A DNA stretch of 64,000 nucleotides from Symbiodinium natans (lineage: Eukaryota > Sar > Dinophyceae > Suessiales > Symbiodiniaceae), in the NCBI GenBank assembly GCA_905221605.1, contig CAJNDS010002576.1:1-64000 (forward strand). Direction: 5' to 3'. The notes below the pieces were generated by a model. That model searched no databases. It had not been told where the DNA came from and saw only the letters and a list, made by a program, of their open reading frames with translations. How positions within the stretch are numbered: the stretch's first letter is position 1; each line of letters begins with the position of its first letter. The position numbers and the translations under genes were made by a program. Of the stretch, positions 23,870 through 31,296 are shown one piece after another.

Positions 23870-26207
23870 GGTACCCAAGCCCCCGCGCGAGCTCGGTGGT
23901 CGCAGCCTGGTCCGAGCCATTCCCGTCCGTCTCGCCAAGGATGCCGAGGATGCTTGTCGCAGCCTTCGCCTGGGTGCCGCCCTCCTTGACGACCTTGCGG
24001 AGCGCACGGATCTTGCCAGTGGTGACGCGGCGTCGAGCGGGGTAGCAGTCTTTGTCCTCGGCGTCACGAAGCCGCTTCCAACCACCACCGCAGCCACCAC
24101 ACACGAAGCGGATCTCGAAGTCGCGTCCACCCAAAGGCCACGCCACCGCGTTGAGGTCGTGCTTAGCGACGGGGCCCCCAGCGTCGGTATCCTCAGCGAA
24201 GAGCTCGAGCAGGTACTTGACATCGCGCTGGACGTCGTCATCAAGCTCAGCCTCCTCCAGCGCAGTTCGCAGCCGTGCTATCAACGCGGGCCGTCTAGCC
24301 CCCGCAGTGTGCGGCTTGCACGGCTTGTTCCCAATGCCTGCCACAGTGTTGGCCAGTCGCTTGCACCGCCGGCACGCAACCCAAGTCATCGCCCGGCGCT
24401 GCTTGCGCTTCTTGCCCCCAGCAGTTTTCCCCCCACTTGTCGCAGGCGGCAACTTGAGGAAGGTGACGTCGTGGTCGCCAGCCTCACCCGCACGAAGCTG
24501 GTGCAGCCGCTTGGCAACACCTGCAGAGAGCTTGGCCGTAGTAGCCTTGTTCGCCCCCTCCTTGGTGCCCTTGGCGAGCAGAAAGAGCGCCTTGGGCTTG
24601 TCCGGATGGTCGGTGGCCCAGTGGTAGCGCCGAGCACGAAGTCGAGCGTCCGAGTCCGCCTCAGTGGCCGGCAGGCCCAGCCCACATCCCTCAACCGGGC
24701 AGCGCCAAACGCAGGTGTCAGGATTGAAGGGAACCAAGCACACGCGGTTGGTCCTCAAGTTCAGCTCAGCCTTGAGGTCCGGGTGGAAGTTGTCGATGTG
24801 CCTTTGCTTCTTTTGAACCCACCACTTGACTTTGCCTGTTTTCCAAAAGCACTCCGGGCAAGTCCAGCCCGACAAGGTCCGCCGCCTCGTTGGCGCCGGC
24901 TCAGCAGCATTTTCTCCATGGAACCCCGCCAAATCGGCCTCGTCGAAGTCAAGGTTGTCGGTCGTGCCTCTCGTTGTGGCCCCAGTCACGGCCTCAGAGC
25001 CCGCACGCCTTCCAGCCAGAAGCCACTTGCGGATGTCGCCAGACGAAGAGTCAGCCGCGCTGTTGCCACGTCGCCCGCCAGAGCAGGTGGTGAAGACGGT
25101 CTTCGCATCCTCGTTCGCCACATCTGTGCCGCCTTCCCGGCGAGTGAAGACCGTGGCCTCAGACTTGTCGTCGAAGTCCACGTCGTAAGCTGAGCCCCCG
25201 CGTGGGAAAGAGCCCGGCTGGGAGCTGCTGCTGCCACGCTTCCTGCCTGACTGGGCTGCTCCAACACGAGTGAAGGCCGTGACATCGGTGAAGACAGTGT
25301 GCTCGGACCCGGCGGAGTCGTCTCGTCCTCCCCCGCGTGGTCCCTGTCCTGGCTTACCCTGTTCGGCATTCTCAGCGATGTCCCGCGGCAGGCCGTCCCC
25401 AGTGCTTGGCGCCAGCCAGTCAAAGTGCCCAGGGCCCTCGGTATGCCAAAGTGCGATCGTATCGCGCGCCCCCGCGTTGTAAATCGCGGTGGCCTGGTCG
25501 GCGGCGGCCGGCACGACAAGGACCGCGACCTTGTACGCCTTCGAGGCCGCATAAGCTTCGAGGCTTCCCGCCCACTTGGCATTCAGGCCCATGTGTTGGA
25601 TGTACTCATCGAAAAACTCGAGCTCTTGTCCAGCACTGTCGCACTTGTCCCAGTACTCTTCATACACCTGGATGTGCTTCCTCATGTGAGCACAGATCTC
25701 AGCTCTGGTTCTACTTGCCGGCATCTCCGGCTCCTTGCGCAAACGAGCAACCGCCTTGCCGATGACAGTGAAGAAACAGTTGCCATCGGCCTCGACAGTG
25801 GTGAGCGTGGTACCATTCGGGATCTGGCGCTTCTTTGCAACCGCGGCTTTCTTGAGAGGGTTGCCATCACCATCAGACTTGCCCGGCTTTGGCTCCGGCT
25901 TGTTGGCATTCTCAGGCTGGCCCTTGCTCAAGGAGAAGCCCCGATGGTCGGCGATAGGCCGTGCCTCTCGAACGGGCCCGGGACGTGTCAGCATAGTCCA
26001 GTAAGTGGCAGTGTGCTCGCCCTCCTTAACCAACAGCTGGTAGCAGTCAGCATTGTCAGCAATTCGTGCTCGCAGCAACCAGTTCGCCCGTCCTCTGCGC
26101 ATTGTCTTTCGCAAAACAGTGACCTCCTTCAAGTCCGTTTGCTCGATGAGAAGCTCGCGGATGAGCTCGTCACTCCAAGCAGCCGGGGTGCCATTGACTG
26201 CAAAAAA
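23862..26207 (-). CDS. LINE ORF1, downstream part: OTU-type protease and zinc fingers
   Basis: This frame carries an OTU-type cysteine protease fold: VEADGNCFF (catalytic Asp and Cys), a W-x-SLEAYAASKAY stretch, and GHFDWL with the candidate catalytic histidine. After a linker rich in D/T/S come at least two C2H2-like fingers (WTCPECFW...H...H and WRCPVEGC...H...H) and further Cys pairs (VACRRCK, FVCGGCGGGW) that could bind RNA or DNA. OTU enzymes remove ubiquitin; here the role could be polyprotein or host-protein processing (inference). An ATG exists at 26,132. The frame is open and protein-like 5' of it (VNGTPAAWSDELIRELL), so it probably continues from the upstream ORF1 frame across an 8-T run at 26,209-26,202. 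It ends in TAA at 23,862. Confidence 0.8.
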   Translation of the reverse strand, partial: FFAVNGTPAAWSDELIRELLIEQTDLKEVTVLRKTMRRGRANWLLRARIADNADCYQLLVKEGEHTATYWTMLTRPGPVREARPIADHRGFSLSKGQPENANKPEPKPGKSDGDGNPLKKAAVAKKRQIPNGTTLTTVEADGNCFFTVIGKAVARLRKEPEMPASRTRAEICAHMRKHIQVYEEYWDKCDSAGQELEFFDEYIQHMGLNAKWAGSLEAYAASKAYKVAVLVVPAAADQATAIYNAGARDTIALWHTEGPGHFDWLAPSTGDGLPRDIAENAEQGKPGQGPRGGGRDDSAGSEHTVFTDVTAFTRVGAAQSGRKRGSSSSQPGSFPRGGSAYDVDFDDKSEATVFTRREGGTDVANEDAKTVFTTCSGGRRGNSAADSSSGDIRKWLLAGRRAGSEAVTGATTRGTTDNLDFDEADLAGFHGENAAEPAPTRRRTLSGWTCPECFWKTGKVKWWVQKKQRHIDNFHPDLKAELNLRTNRVCLVPFNPDTCVWRCPVEGCGLGLPATEADSDARLRARRYHWATDHPDKPKALFLLAKGTKEGANKATTAKLSAGVAKRLHQLRAGEAGDHDVTFLKLPPATSGGKTAGGKKRKQRRAMTWVACRRCKRLANTVAGIGNKPCKPHTAGARRPALIARLRTALEEAELDDDVQRDVKYLLELFAEDTDAGGPVAKHDLNAVAWPLGGRDFEIRFVCGGCGGGWKRLRDAEDKDCYPARRRVTTGKIRALRKVVKEGGTQAKAATSILGILGETDGNGSDQAATTELARGLGYHA

Positions 26208-27894
26208 AACGCATGGATCCCGAAGAAGCCGAAGTGCCCAGGGGAACCCGGACTCCTATCTGCCGCTTCCCAAGGAAAGCACCAAACTGCGGGGCCATGT
26301 CAAGCGCACGCTCCAACACGGACTGCAGAGTCTCCTCCTCAGCTTTGTCCAGCCATTGCACAGCACACTTGACCGTATCAGTGCGCCCAGTGGGTTCCAA
26401 GAACACTCCACCTTTGCCCGACAATGCGAGCACCTGCTCAGCCAAAGAGATGGGCAGGCGTATCAGCCCAATCACAGCAGGCTGTCCCAACCGGGACTCT
26501 TGGGCGAATGCCCACGCGTCCTTGATGAACCCAGTGGTCTCCTTAGTCTGCGTGGCCTTGCCCCACTTCTGCACCGCCGCCTTTGGAGTAGAAGTGACCT
26601 TTGCCCACACCTCCTTGTCAACGAAAGGCCGGGCAAAGACAATGCGGAAAACCGTGGTGGTAGGGTCGGTCGGGACCACCTTGGCAGTCGTGGGCTCCCG
26701 CTTCAAGGTAGGCAAAGGGGTGCCAGCAGTAGTGTAGTCGTGGGATGAGAAAGACTCAAGCCTTGTGACCCCACCAACGTCTACAGGTAGCCGATGCTTC
26801 CCGTCCTTGTCGCGCCACAGCATGCGCGCCGAGCACGTTGAACCGGCATTCATCATCATCTGTGAGAGTGCATCCGCCTGCTCTGCATCCTTCACGGTGA
26901 CCAGCACGGAGCCCCCCAAGCTGTTGAGACGAGTGCACGCCGCCGGATAGCCGACTATCTCAGAGTTCCAGTCACATGCACGGAGGAGAGGCAGCGCCGA
27001 GTCCTTGGTCTTAGCTGCATCATCCTTGCCCTTGCCGGTAGTGCCTGCCGCGGATGGAGAAGTGGACGGATCAGCTGCAGGTTTGCCCTTTCCTCGCCCT
27101 TTCTGAGGTGGGGGCGCAGGGCCTTGCACGTCCCCAGTTGGCGCCGGCTTCGATTTGCGCCTGACAGGCTTAAAAGAGCCTTCCGCCTCATAGGTCTGTA
27201 TCTCCGGCTCCTCAGCAAACACAGCGCGCCTTGGGGGACAGGGCGGCACATCGTCTGCATCGTCGTCGTCATCTTTGAGCACCGCCAAGAGAGCTGAGAC
27301 TCCCGCAATCTGCATGGAAACCGAAGGGTCCTCACCAGCAAACTGCCTCAAGATGGTGCAGAGAAGCTCAGTGATGGCGATCAGAGCTCCCTGCGTCTTT
27401 CTTTCCCGCCTTTTGTGCTCGGTAGCTGTTGCAGCAGGGCCCGGATTAGCGGCCTCGCCTACTCTGACACCCAGCAAGCCAGCTCGCCACCTGGGGCGGC
27501 TGGTAACAAAAGTCTCGCAAATCCCGGCTCCTGAGGTGACAATGGGAACCTCGCAAAAGTTGCAAAGGGAGTCCAAGAGCCCTACCCCCTTGGCATGGAG
27601 GAAGAGGTAGGAAGCCGACTCCGCAGAGGTCAATGGCGCTGACGGCTTACACCACTGCGCCTGCACAAGCACACCGACCTCATCATCTGCAACAGCGCTC
27701 CCAAAGTGTTGCATCATACTGCCCGGAAAATCAAATGCCATCGAAGGGGAAACCCTTGGCGTAAATAAAGCAAGACCAGTCAAATCGCCACCCATCTCGA
27801 AAAGCCCATTCGAAACTTCAGCTCCTGGCGCTGGGCCCATCACAAGTAGAAGCCAATACATGCCTCTCCATCCCAGCAGCTTGGGAGTTGCCAC
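26170..27894 (-). CDS. LINE ORF1, upstream part (Gag-like)
   Basis: This is a 574-codon frame that probably forms the N-terminal half of ORF1. It starts at ATG 27,894. The N-terminus is hydrophobic (YWLLLVMGPAPGAEV), which could be a signal-like segment. It carries VGEAANPGP near residue 147, a motif I associate with dinoflagellate LINE ORF1s. An acidic DDDDDADD stretch and a Lys/Pro/Gly linker follow, then a domain of about 260 residues with no match I can name. Its own frame ends after an 8-T run in SQWHPGCLE. Slipping one base at that run gives the OTU frame, so the stop is either a disabling indel, a sequencing error in a homopolymer, or a programmed shift. Confidence 0.75.
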   Translation of the reverse strand: MATPKLLGWRGMYWLLLVMGPAPGAEVSNGLFEMGGDLTGLALFTPRVSPSMAFDFPGSMMQHFGSAVADDEVGVLVQAQWCKPSAPLTSAESASYLFLHAKGVGLLDSLCNFCEVPIVTSGAGICETFVTSRPRWRAGLLGVRVGEAANPGPAATATEHKRRERKTQGALIAITELLCTILRQFAGEDPSVSMQIAGVSALLAVLKDDDDDADDVPPCPPRRAVFAEEPEIQTYEAEGSFKPVRRKSKPAPTGDVQGPAPPPQKGRGKGKPAADPSTSPSAAGTTGKGKDDAAKTKDSALPLLRACDWNSEIVGYPAACTRLNSLGGSVLVTVKDAEQADALSQMMMNAGSTCSARMLWRDKDGKHRLPVDVGGVTRLESFSSHDYTTAGTPLPTLKREPTTAKVVPTDPTTTVFRIVFARPFVDKEVWAKVTSTPKAAVQKWGKATQTKETTGFIKDAWAFAQESRLGQPAVIGLIRLPISLAEQVLALSGKGGVFLEPTGRTDTVKCAVQWLDKAEEETLQSVLERALDMAPQFGAFLGKRQIGVRVPLGTSASSGSMRFFCSQWHPGCLE

Positions 27895-28005
27895 TGGAAC
27901 CCGTAGCGAGCTCTTCGCAGGACACTGCTTCTGCTCAGTGTCCCCCGCAGCAGCCGAGGGGCCCAGGCGCCCCAGGAGGCGGCTCGCGATGCTGCAGGAG
28001 TGTAG

Positions 28006-28100
28006 GCCCTAGACCCTAAACACCCCAACCCCTAGACCCCAAAGCCCTAAAGCCCTAAACCCCTAAACCCCAAAACCCCTAAACCCTAAACCCGATGCTT
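28006..28100 (-). repeat. CCCTAAA telomere-like tract
   Basis: Degenerate CCCTAAA units directly 5' of the LINE, inside the host intron. Many units carry an extra C (CCCCTAAA). Confidence 0.85.
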
Positions 28101-28209
28101 CCAGGAAACATGAAGCAACAAGCTACCAGGCAAAAAGAATGGCAATTATGCGGACCCACAGTCATACCTAAGACCTAAGCCCTGTAAACCCTAAATGTCG
28201 ACAGGGCGC

Positions 28210-28290
28210 AGACCACAGGATGCGCAGCTCCTTGGCAACGGTCATGTAGCCTCCGATGCTATAGATGCCTCGCTCGCGCAAACGCATGTC
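28210..28290 (-). CDS. Host gene exon B: TIR-like protein, middle
   Basis: An 81-nt exon too short for routine ORF calling. It is recognised because its translation (DMRLRERGIYSIGGYM... ending LRILWS) bridges exon A (VACIHQT) and exon C (YLTRLWC) in the order expected for this family. It starts after AAAG (28,294-28,291) and ends before GC at 28,209. Both ends are phase 0, giving 27 codons without a stop. Confidence 0.65.
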
Positions 28291-28387
28291 CTTTGCTGGC
28301 AAAGCATCGGTTAGGGCAACTAATACGAGCCCGAAGGCACCGAGGCTTAAACCACAAGGGCCTAGTCGGCCTAGTCAGCCGAGGATC

Positions 28388-29188
28388 TGTTTGATGTATG
28401 CATGCCACGTCCATGAAAACGGCGAATCTCTGGCAAGGAAAAGAAGGGGCGCTCAGCAGGGTCAGGAGCGACACCACGAATCCCGAGATGGTTGCCCAGG
28501 GTCCGCAGGGGATCTCATACCGCCACTGGGCAAACTCCGCAGCGAAGGTCAAAGGCATGGGCAAGATGTCAAACACATACATGATCACGATCCCAAGGCA
28601 CGTCACGGCAAAAGAAAGCACGGCAAAGTGCCAGTAGGAACGCAACAAAAGAGACAAAAACTTCTGGTATCCAGGTGTCCACCATGTGTGCGATAGGAAG
28701 GCATCGTATGAATCTGCCTTCTGGGAAGATTGCCACAAGCTTGGCAACTCGTCCTGGCTCATTTTGTTCGGCCGCGATCGCCAAAGATGGCCCAAACCCT
28801 GCAAAGTGCGTGCCAGCGGGACTGAGCGGGCGATTTCGCGATCAAGCGCCAAATGGGCACTTTGCTCCAAGCGGCTTTGGCTCCCTCGCGGCTCCCGTCG
28901 GACCATGAGGGACGCAGTTGCAATTGCAGGGTCGATGTCTGGACGATTCTTCATGGGCTCCCCTTCCGCGTCGCAATCGAATGTGCACATGGGCTCCTGC
29001 GTATCTGCAAAGCATTCCATCGAATGGATGGTCTTGCGAGTCGCACCTTCTTCTGCATCGGCATTGCCTTGATCGGCGCAACAATCTACGCCCCCATGAC
29101 ACGCCGCCGCTCCCATGCTGGGAAGACAGAACGGTCCGCAACCCTCTTGGAGAGCTGGCTCGACACATGCACATCCATGCAATGCCAT
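28388..29188 (-). CDS. Host gene exon A: TIR-like/membrane protein, N-terminal part
   Basis: The exon starts at ATG 29,188 and reads 267 codons to the proposed splice site after HQT. Residues 1-160 are low-pattern and Cys-rich. YDAFLSHTWW begins near residue 170 and resembles the first strand of TIR domains. Two hydrophobic stretches follow (about 185-210 and 235-250), then FAVFMDVACIHQT. The frame runs on to 28,259, but the last 43 residues lose the family pattern, so I end the exon at 28,388. The donor would be GA (GATCC), a class reported in dinoflagellates. Joined to exons B and C it gives a single TIR-like signature interrupted by membrane helices. Function unknown; a signalling or NAD-cleaving role is only a guess. 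An upstream start is possible. Confidence 0.65.
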
Positions 29189-29346
29189 GCCTGTGAAGGC
29201 CTCAACCTTACGTGCGGACGCATTTCTGCTAAACTGTGCAGGGGTGGTTTATAGGGCGTTCACCCAGGCCCTGTATGCGCAGTTGAGCGTTTGAGGTGAA
29301 GGAAAGTTTGCCCTCCAGCTCCTGGAATCCTGTGGGCGACATTAGA

Positions 29347-29515
29347 GGGTCCTGAAGGGAGGGGGGTTCATGGCGGGTAGGTACCTAGGGAACCTTCGGG
29401 ACCCTGAGCCCTAAACCCTAAACCCTAAACCCTAAACCCTAAACCCTAAACCCTAAACCCTAACCGTAAACCCTAATCGCCCCCTGGAACCCCTTGAACC
29501 CCCCTCCCTTAAGGA
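29347..29515. repeat. CCCTAAA tract inside a 24-bp inverted repeat
   Basis: The arms are 29,347-29,371 (GGGTCCTGAAGGGAGG...) and 29,491-29,515 (its near-perfect reverse complement, one mismatch). Between them lies a telomere-like tract (29,408-29,477). Confidence 0.85.
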
Positions 29516-29579
29516 CCCTATAAGAAAACCTCAGGCCTTGGTCTCATCAAACTCGGCCGCGGCCCACCGAGCCCCTTGG

Positions 29580-29700
29580 CGGTTTAGGGTTTAGGGTTTA
29601 GGGTTAGGGTTTAGGGCTTAGGGTATAGGGTTTAAGGATTAGGGTTCAGGGTTTAGGGTTTAAGCCTTAGGGTTTAGGGTTTAGGGCTTAGGGCATGGGG
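29580..29700 (+). repeat. TTTAGGG telomere-like tract
   Basis: Degenerate TTTAGGG/CTTAGGG units, in opposite orientation to the tract 100 bp upstream. Confidence 0.9.
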
Positions 29701-29794
29701 CTTCAGGGACAAGAAAGTGGCTTCACAGTTTGAGAACCGATGAGAACCGCATGGCCGAAACCCTAAACCAAGTTGCGCCAAAGGCCCCAACACC

Positions 29795-30239
<445 letters not shown>

Positions 30240-30539
30240 TGTGAGCAGGTCTATGCACGCACGCTGCATGTGCAAAGCTGCCAGGGCCAGTACTGTAGTA
30301 GTTTTCCTTTGCATGCGTAGTTTTGCAATTCGTAACAATGCCAATGTTTTGGCTCAAGTACCGAGCTTGTGCCTTTGAGCACGGTAGTTTCGTACAGTAG
30401 CTCTTAGGTTGCTGTGCGGTCCGACCGGACGCACTCAGGCGTAGCTGCACAAGTGCTTGAACTCGCGAAGTCGTAAAACAGCGTGGCCGGGCTGTGATTG
30501 CATTGGTTTAGTGCAAGTCCAGTGCTGGTCGACTTCACA
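30240..30539 (+). repeat. 5' LTR (300 bp)
   Basis: Seven mismatches to the copy at 55,023-55,322, same length, no gaps. Ends are TGTGA and TCACA. It carries GCCAATGTTTTGGCTCAAG at 30,340-30,358, whose last 12 bases equal the 3' end of the dinoflagellate spliced leader. GGCTCAAG can pair with CTTGTGCC just downstream (one mismatch), forming a stem. Confidence 0.9.
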
Positions 30540-30541
30540 AT

Positions 30542-30557
30542 TGGGGGCTGTTCTGGG
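30542..30557 (+). promoter_or_regulatory. Candidate primer-binding site
   Basis: TGGGGGCTGTTCTGGG starts two bases after the 5' LTR. The initial TGG is what pairing to a tRNA 3' CCA end needs. The tRNA is not identified. Confidence 0.5.
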
Positions 30558-30636
30558 AAACGTACAGCTCTTGTGCCTACGGCCCGAGTGGGCAAGCATT
30601 GCTTTGCTTGTCTGTCGCGGTCCGTGACCTGGACGC

Positions 30637-31296
30637 GTGGACTGTGTGCCACGCTTGCGGTCTGTTAACCAAGGCGCGGCGCTTCGTGTGCCACGCCTGC
30701 GGCCTGCTAACCAAGGCGCGGCGATTTCCGCAGAGGTTGCAGGTCAGGCCGAGGGCGTCACCCTCCTCGAAGCGATCGAGGGTGGTGACGTTCCCTATCC
30801 CGAGCGGATGAGCTACGTCGCTTGGCTTAAGTGGCGTAGGGAGACCGGCAGTCGTCCGTTGTCCAAGCGGGATGGGGTTAGCACAACGCCAGAGCAGGAG
30901 GCGGCTCTCTGGCGAAAGGTCATGAAGTTCCTCCACGACGCCGAAGGCGAGGACGAGGAGGAAGAGGAAGAAGAAGAGGACTCTGAGCTAGTCCCTGAGG
31001 CCTCGGGCGCTGGAGGCGACAGTCCGCCGCGGGTGGACGTCAGCGCCGCGGCTAGGGAGCTGGCCATGGTCCCTACCGGTGCTGCCTATGTCCCTGCTAC
31101 GGCACCGGTCCCGCCCGGCGGGACCGTCCGGTCCGCCGTCGACAGCAGGTTCAGTGCCAGGCACCGCAGAGGGCTTGCAGGCGGAGCTGCGCGCGATTTT
31201 CCGTCCAGACCAAGAACCGGTCGCGGACTACTTGACGCGCGTTTCGCGGATTGTCCTCGCGCTGAAGGCGCATGGAGTCACGGTGAGCTCCCGTGA
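30637..31296 (+). CDS. Gag N-terminal reading frame
   Basis: The useful part runs from the methionine at 30,808 (MSYVAWLKWRRETG) to about 31,160, and includes a run of 14-16 acidic residues (EDEEEEEEEEDSE). Beyond that the protein-like reading moves to the next frame (from 31,079), so one frameshift lies at about 31,140-31,190. Codons before 30,808 run through a tandem 40-bp duplication (30,644-30,725) and are probably leader DNA. Function: the N-terminal extension of the particle protein (inference from position). Confidence 0.55.
   Translation: MDCVPRLRSVNQGAALRVPRLRPANQGAAISAEVAGQAEGVTLLEAIEGGDVPYPERMSYVAWLKWRRETGSRPLSKRDGVSTTPEQEAALWRKVMKFLHDAEGEDEEEEEEEEDSELVPEASGAGGDSPPRVDVSAAARELAMVPTGAAYVPATAPVPPGGTVRSAVDSRFSARHRRGLAGGAARDFPSRPRTGRGLLDARFADCPRAEGAWSHGELP

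Larger units (their letters stand above)
19886..28005 (-). mobile_element. LINE (non-LTR retrotransposon), nearly complete
   Basis: On the minus strand the order is ORF1 (27,894 to 23,862, one frame break), then ORF2 (23,869 to 20,033), then a 150-bp 3' region ending in an (AAC)4-like tail at 19,898-19,886. No poly-A tail is present; the AAC repeat serves as the 3' end. The 5' limit is not sharp. Coding ends near 27.9 kb and a CCCTAAA tract begins at about 28,008. I saw no clear target-site duplication. Only one frame interruption was seen, so the copy is young or recently active. Confidence 0.8.
19884..28209 (-). other. Large intron of the TIR-like gene, occupied by a LINE
   Basis: Exon B ends at 28,210 and exon C starts at 19,883, both in phase 0. 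The intron would start GC (28,209-28,208) and end AG (19,885-19,884). GC donors are known in dinoflagellates. Joining the exons restores a continuous LRILWS-VPYLTRLWC reading. Almost the whole intron is the LINE described below. Confidence 0.65.

Noticed and set aside
23870-24244. N-terminal extension of LINE ORF2 upstream of 23,869
   Set aside because: The stretch is the overlapping ORF1 read out of frame, rich in Ser/Arg, with no endonuclease pattern before the ATG at 23,869.
28259-28387. Open-frame tail of exon A
   Set aside because: It departs from the family pattern and overlaps exon B in another frame; better explained as intron.
29347-29515. Hairpin as a transcription terminator
   Set aside because: The arms are 120 bp apart and there is no bacterial context.
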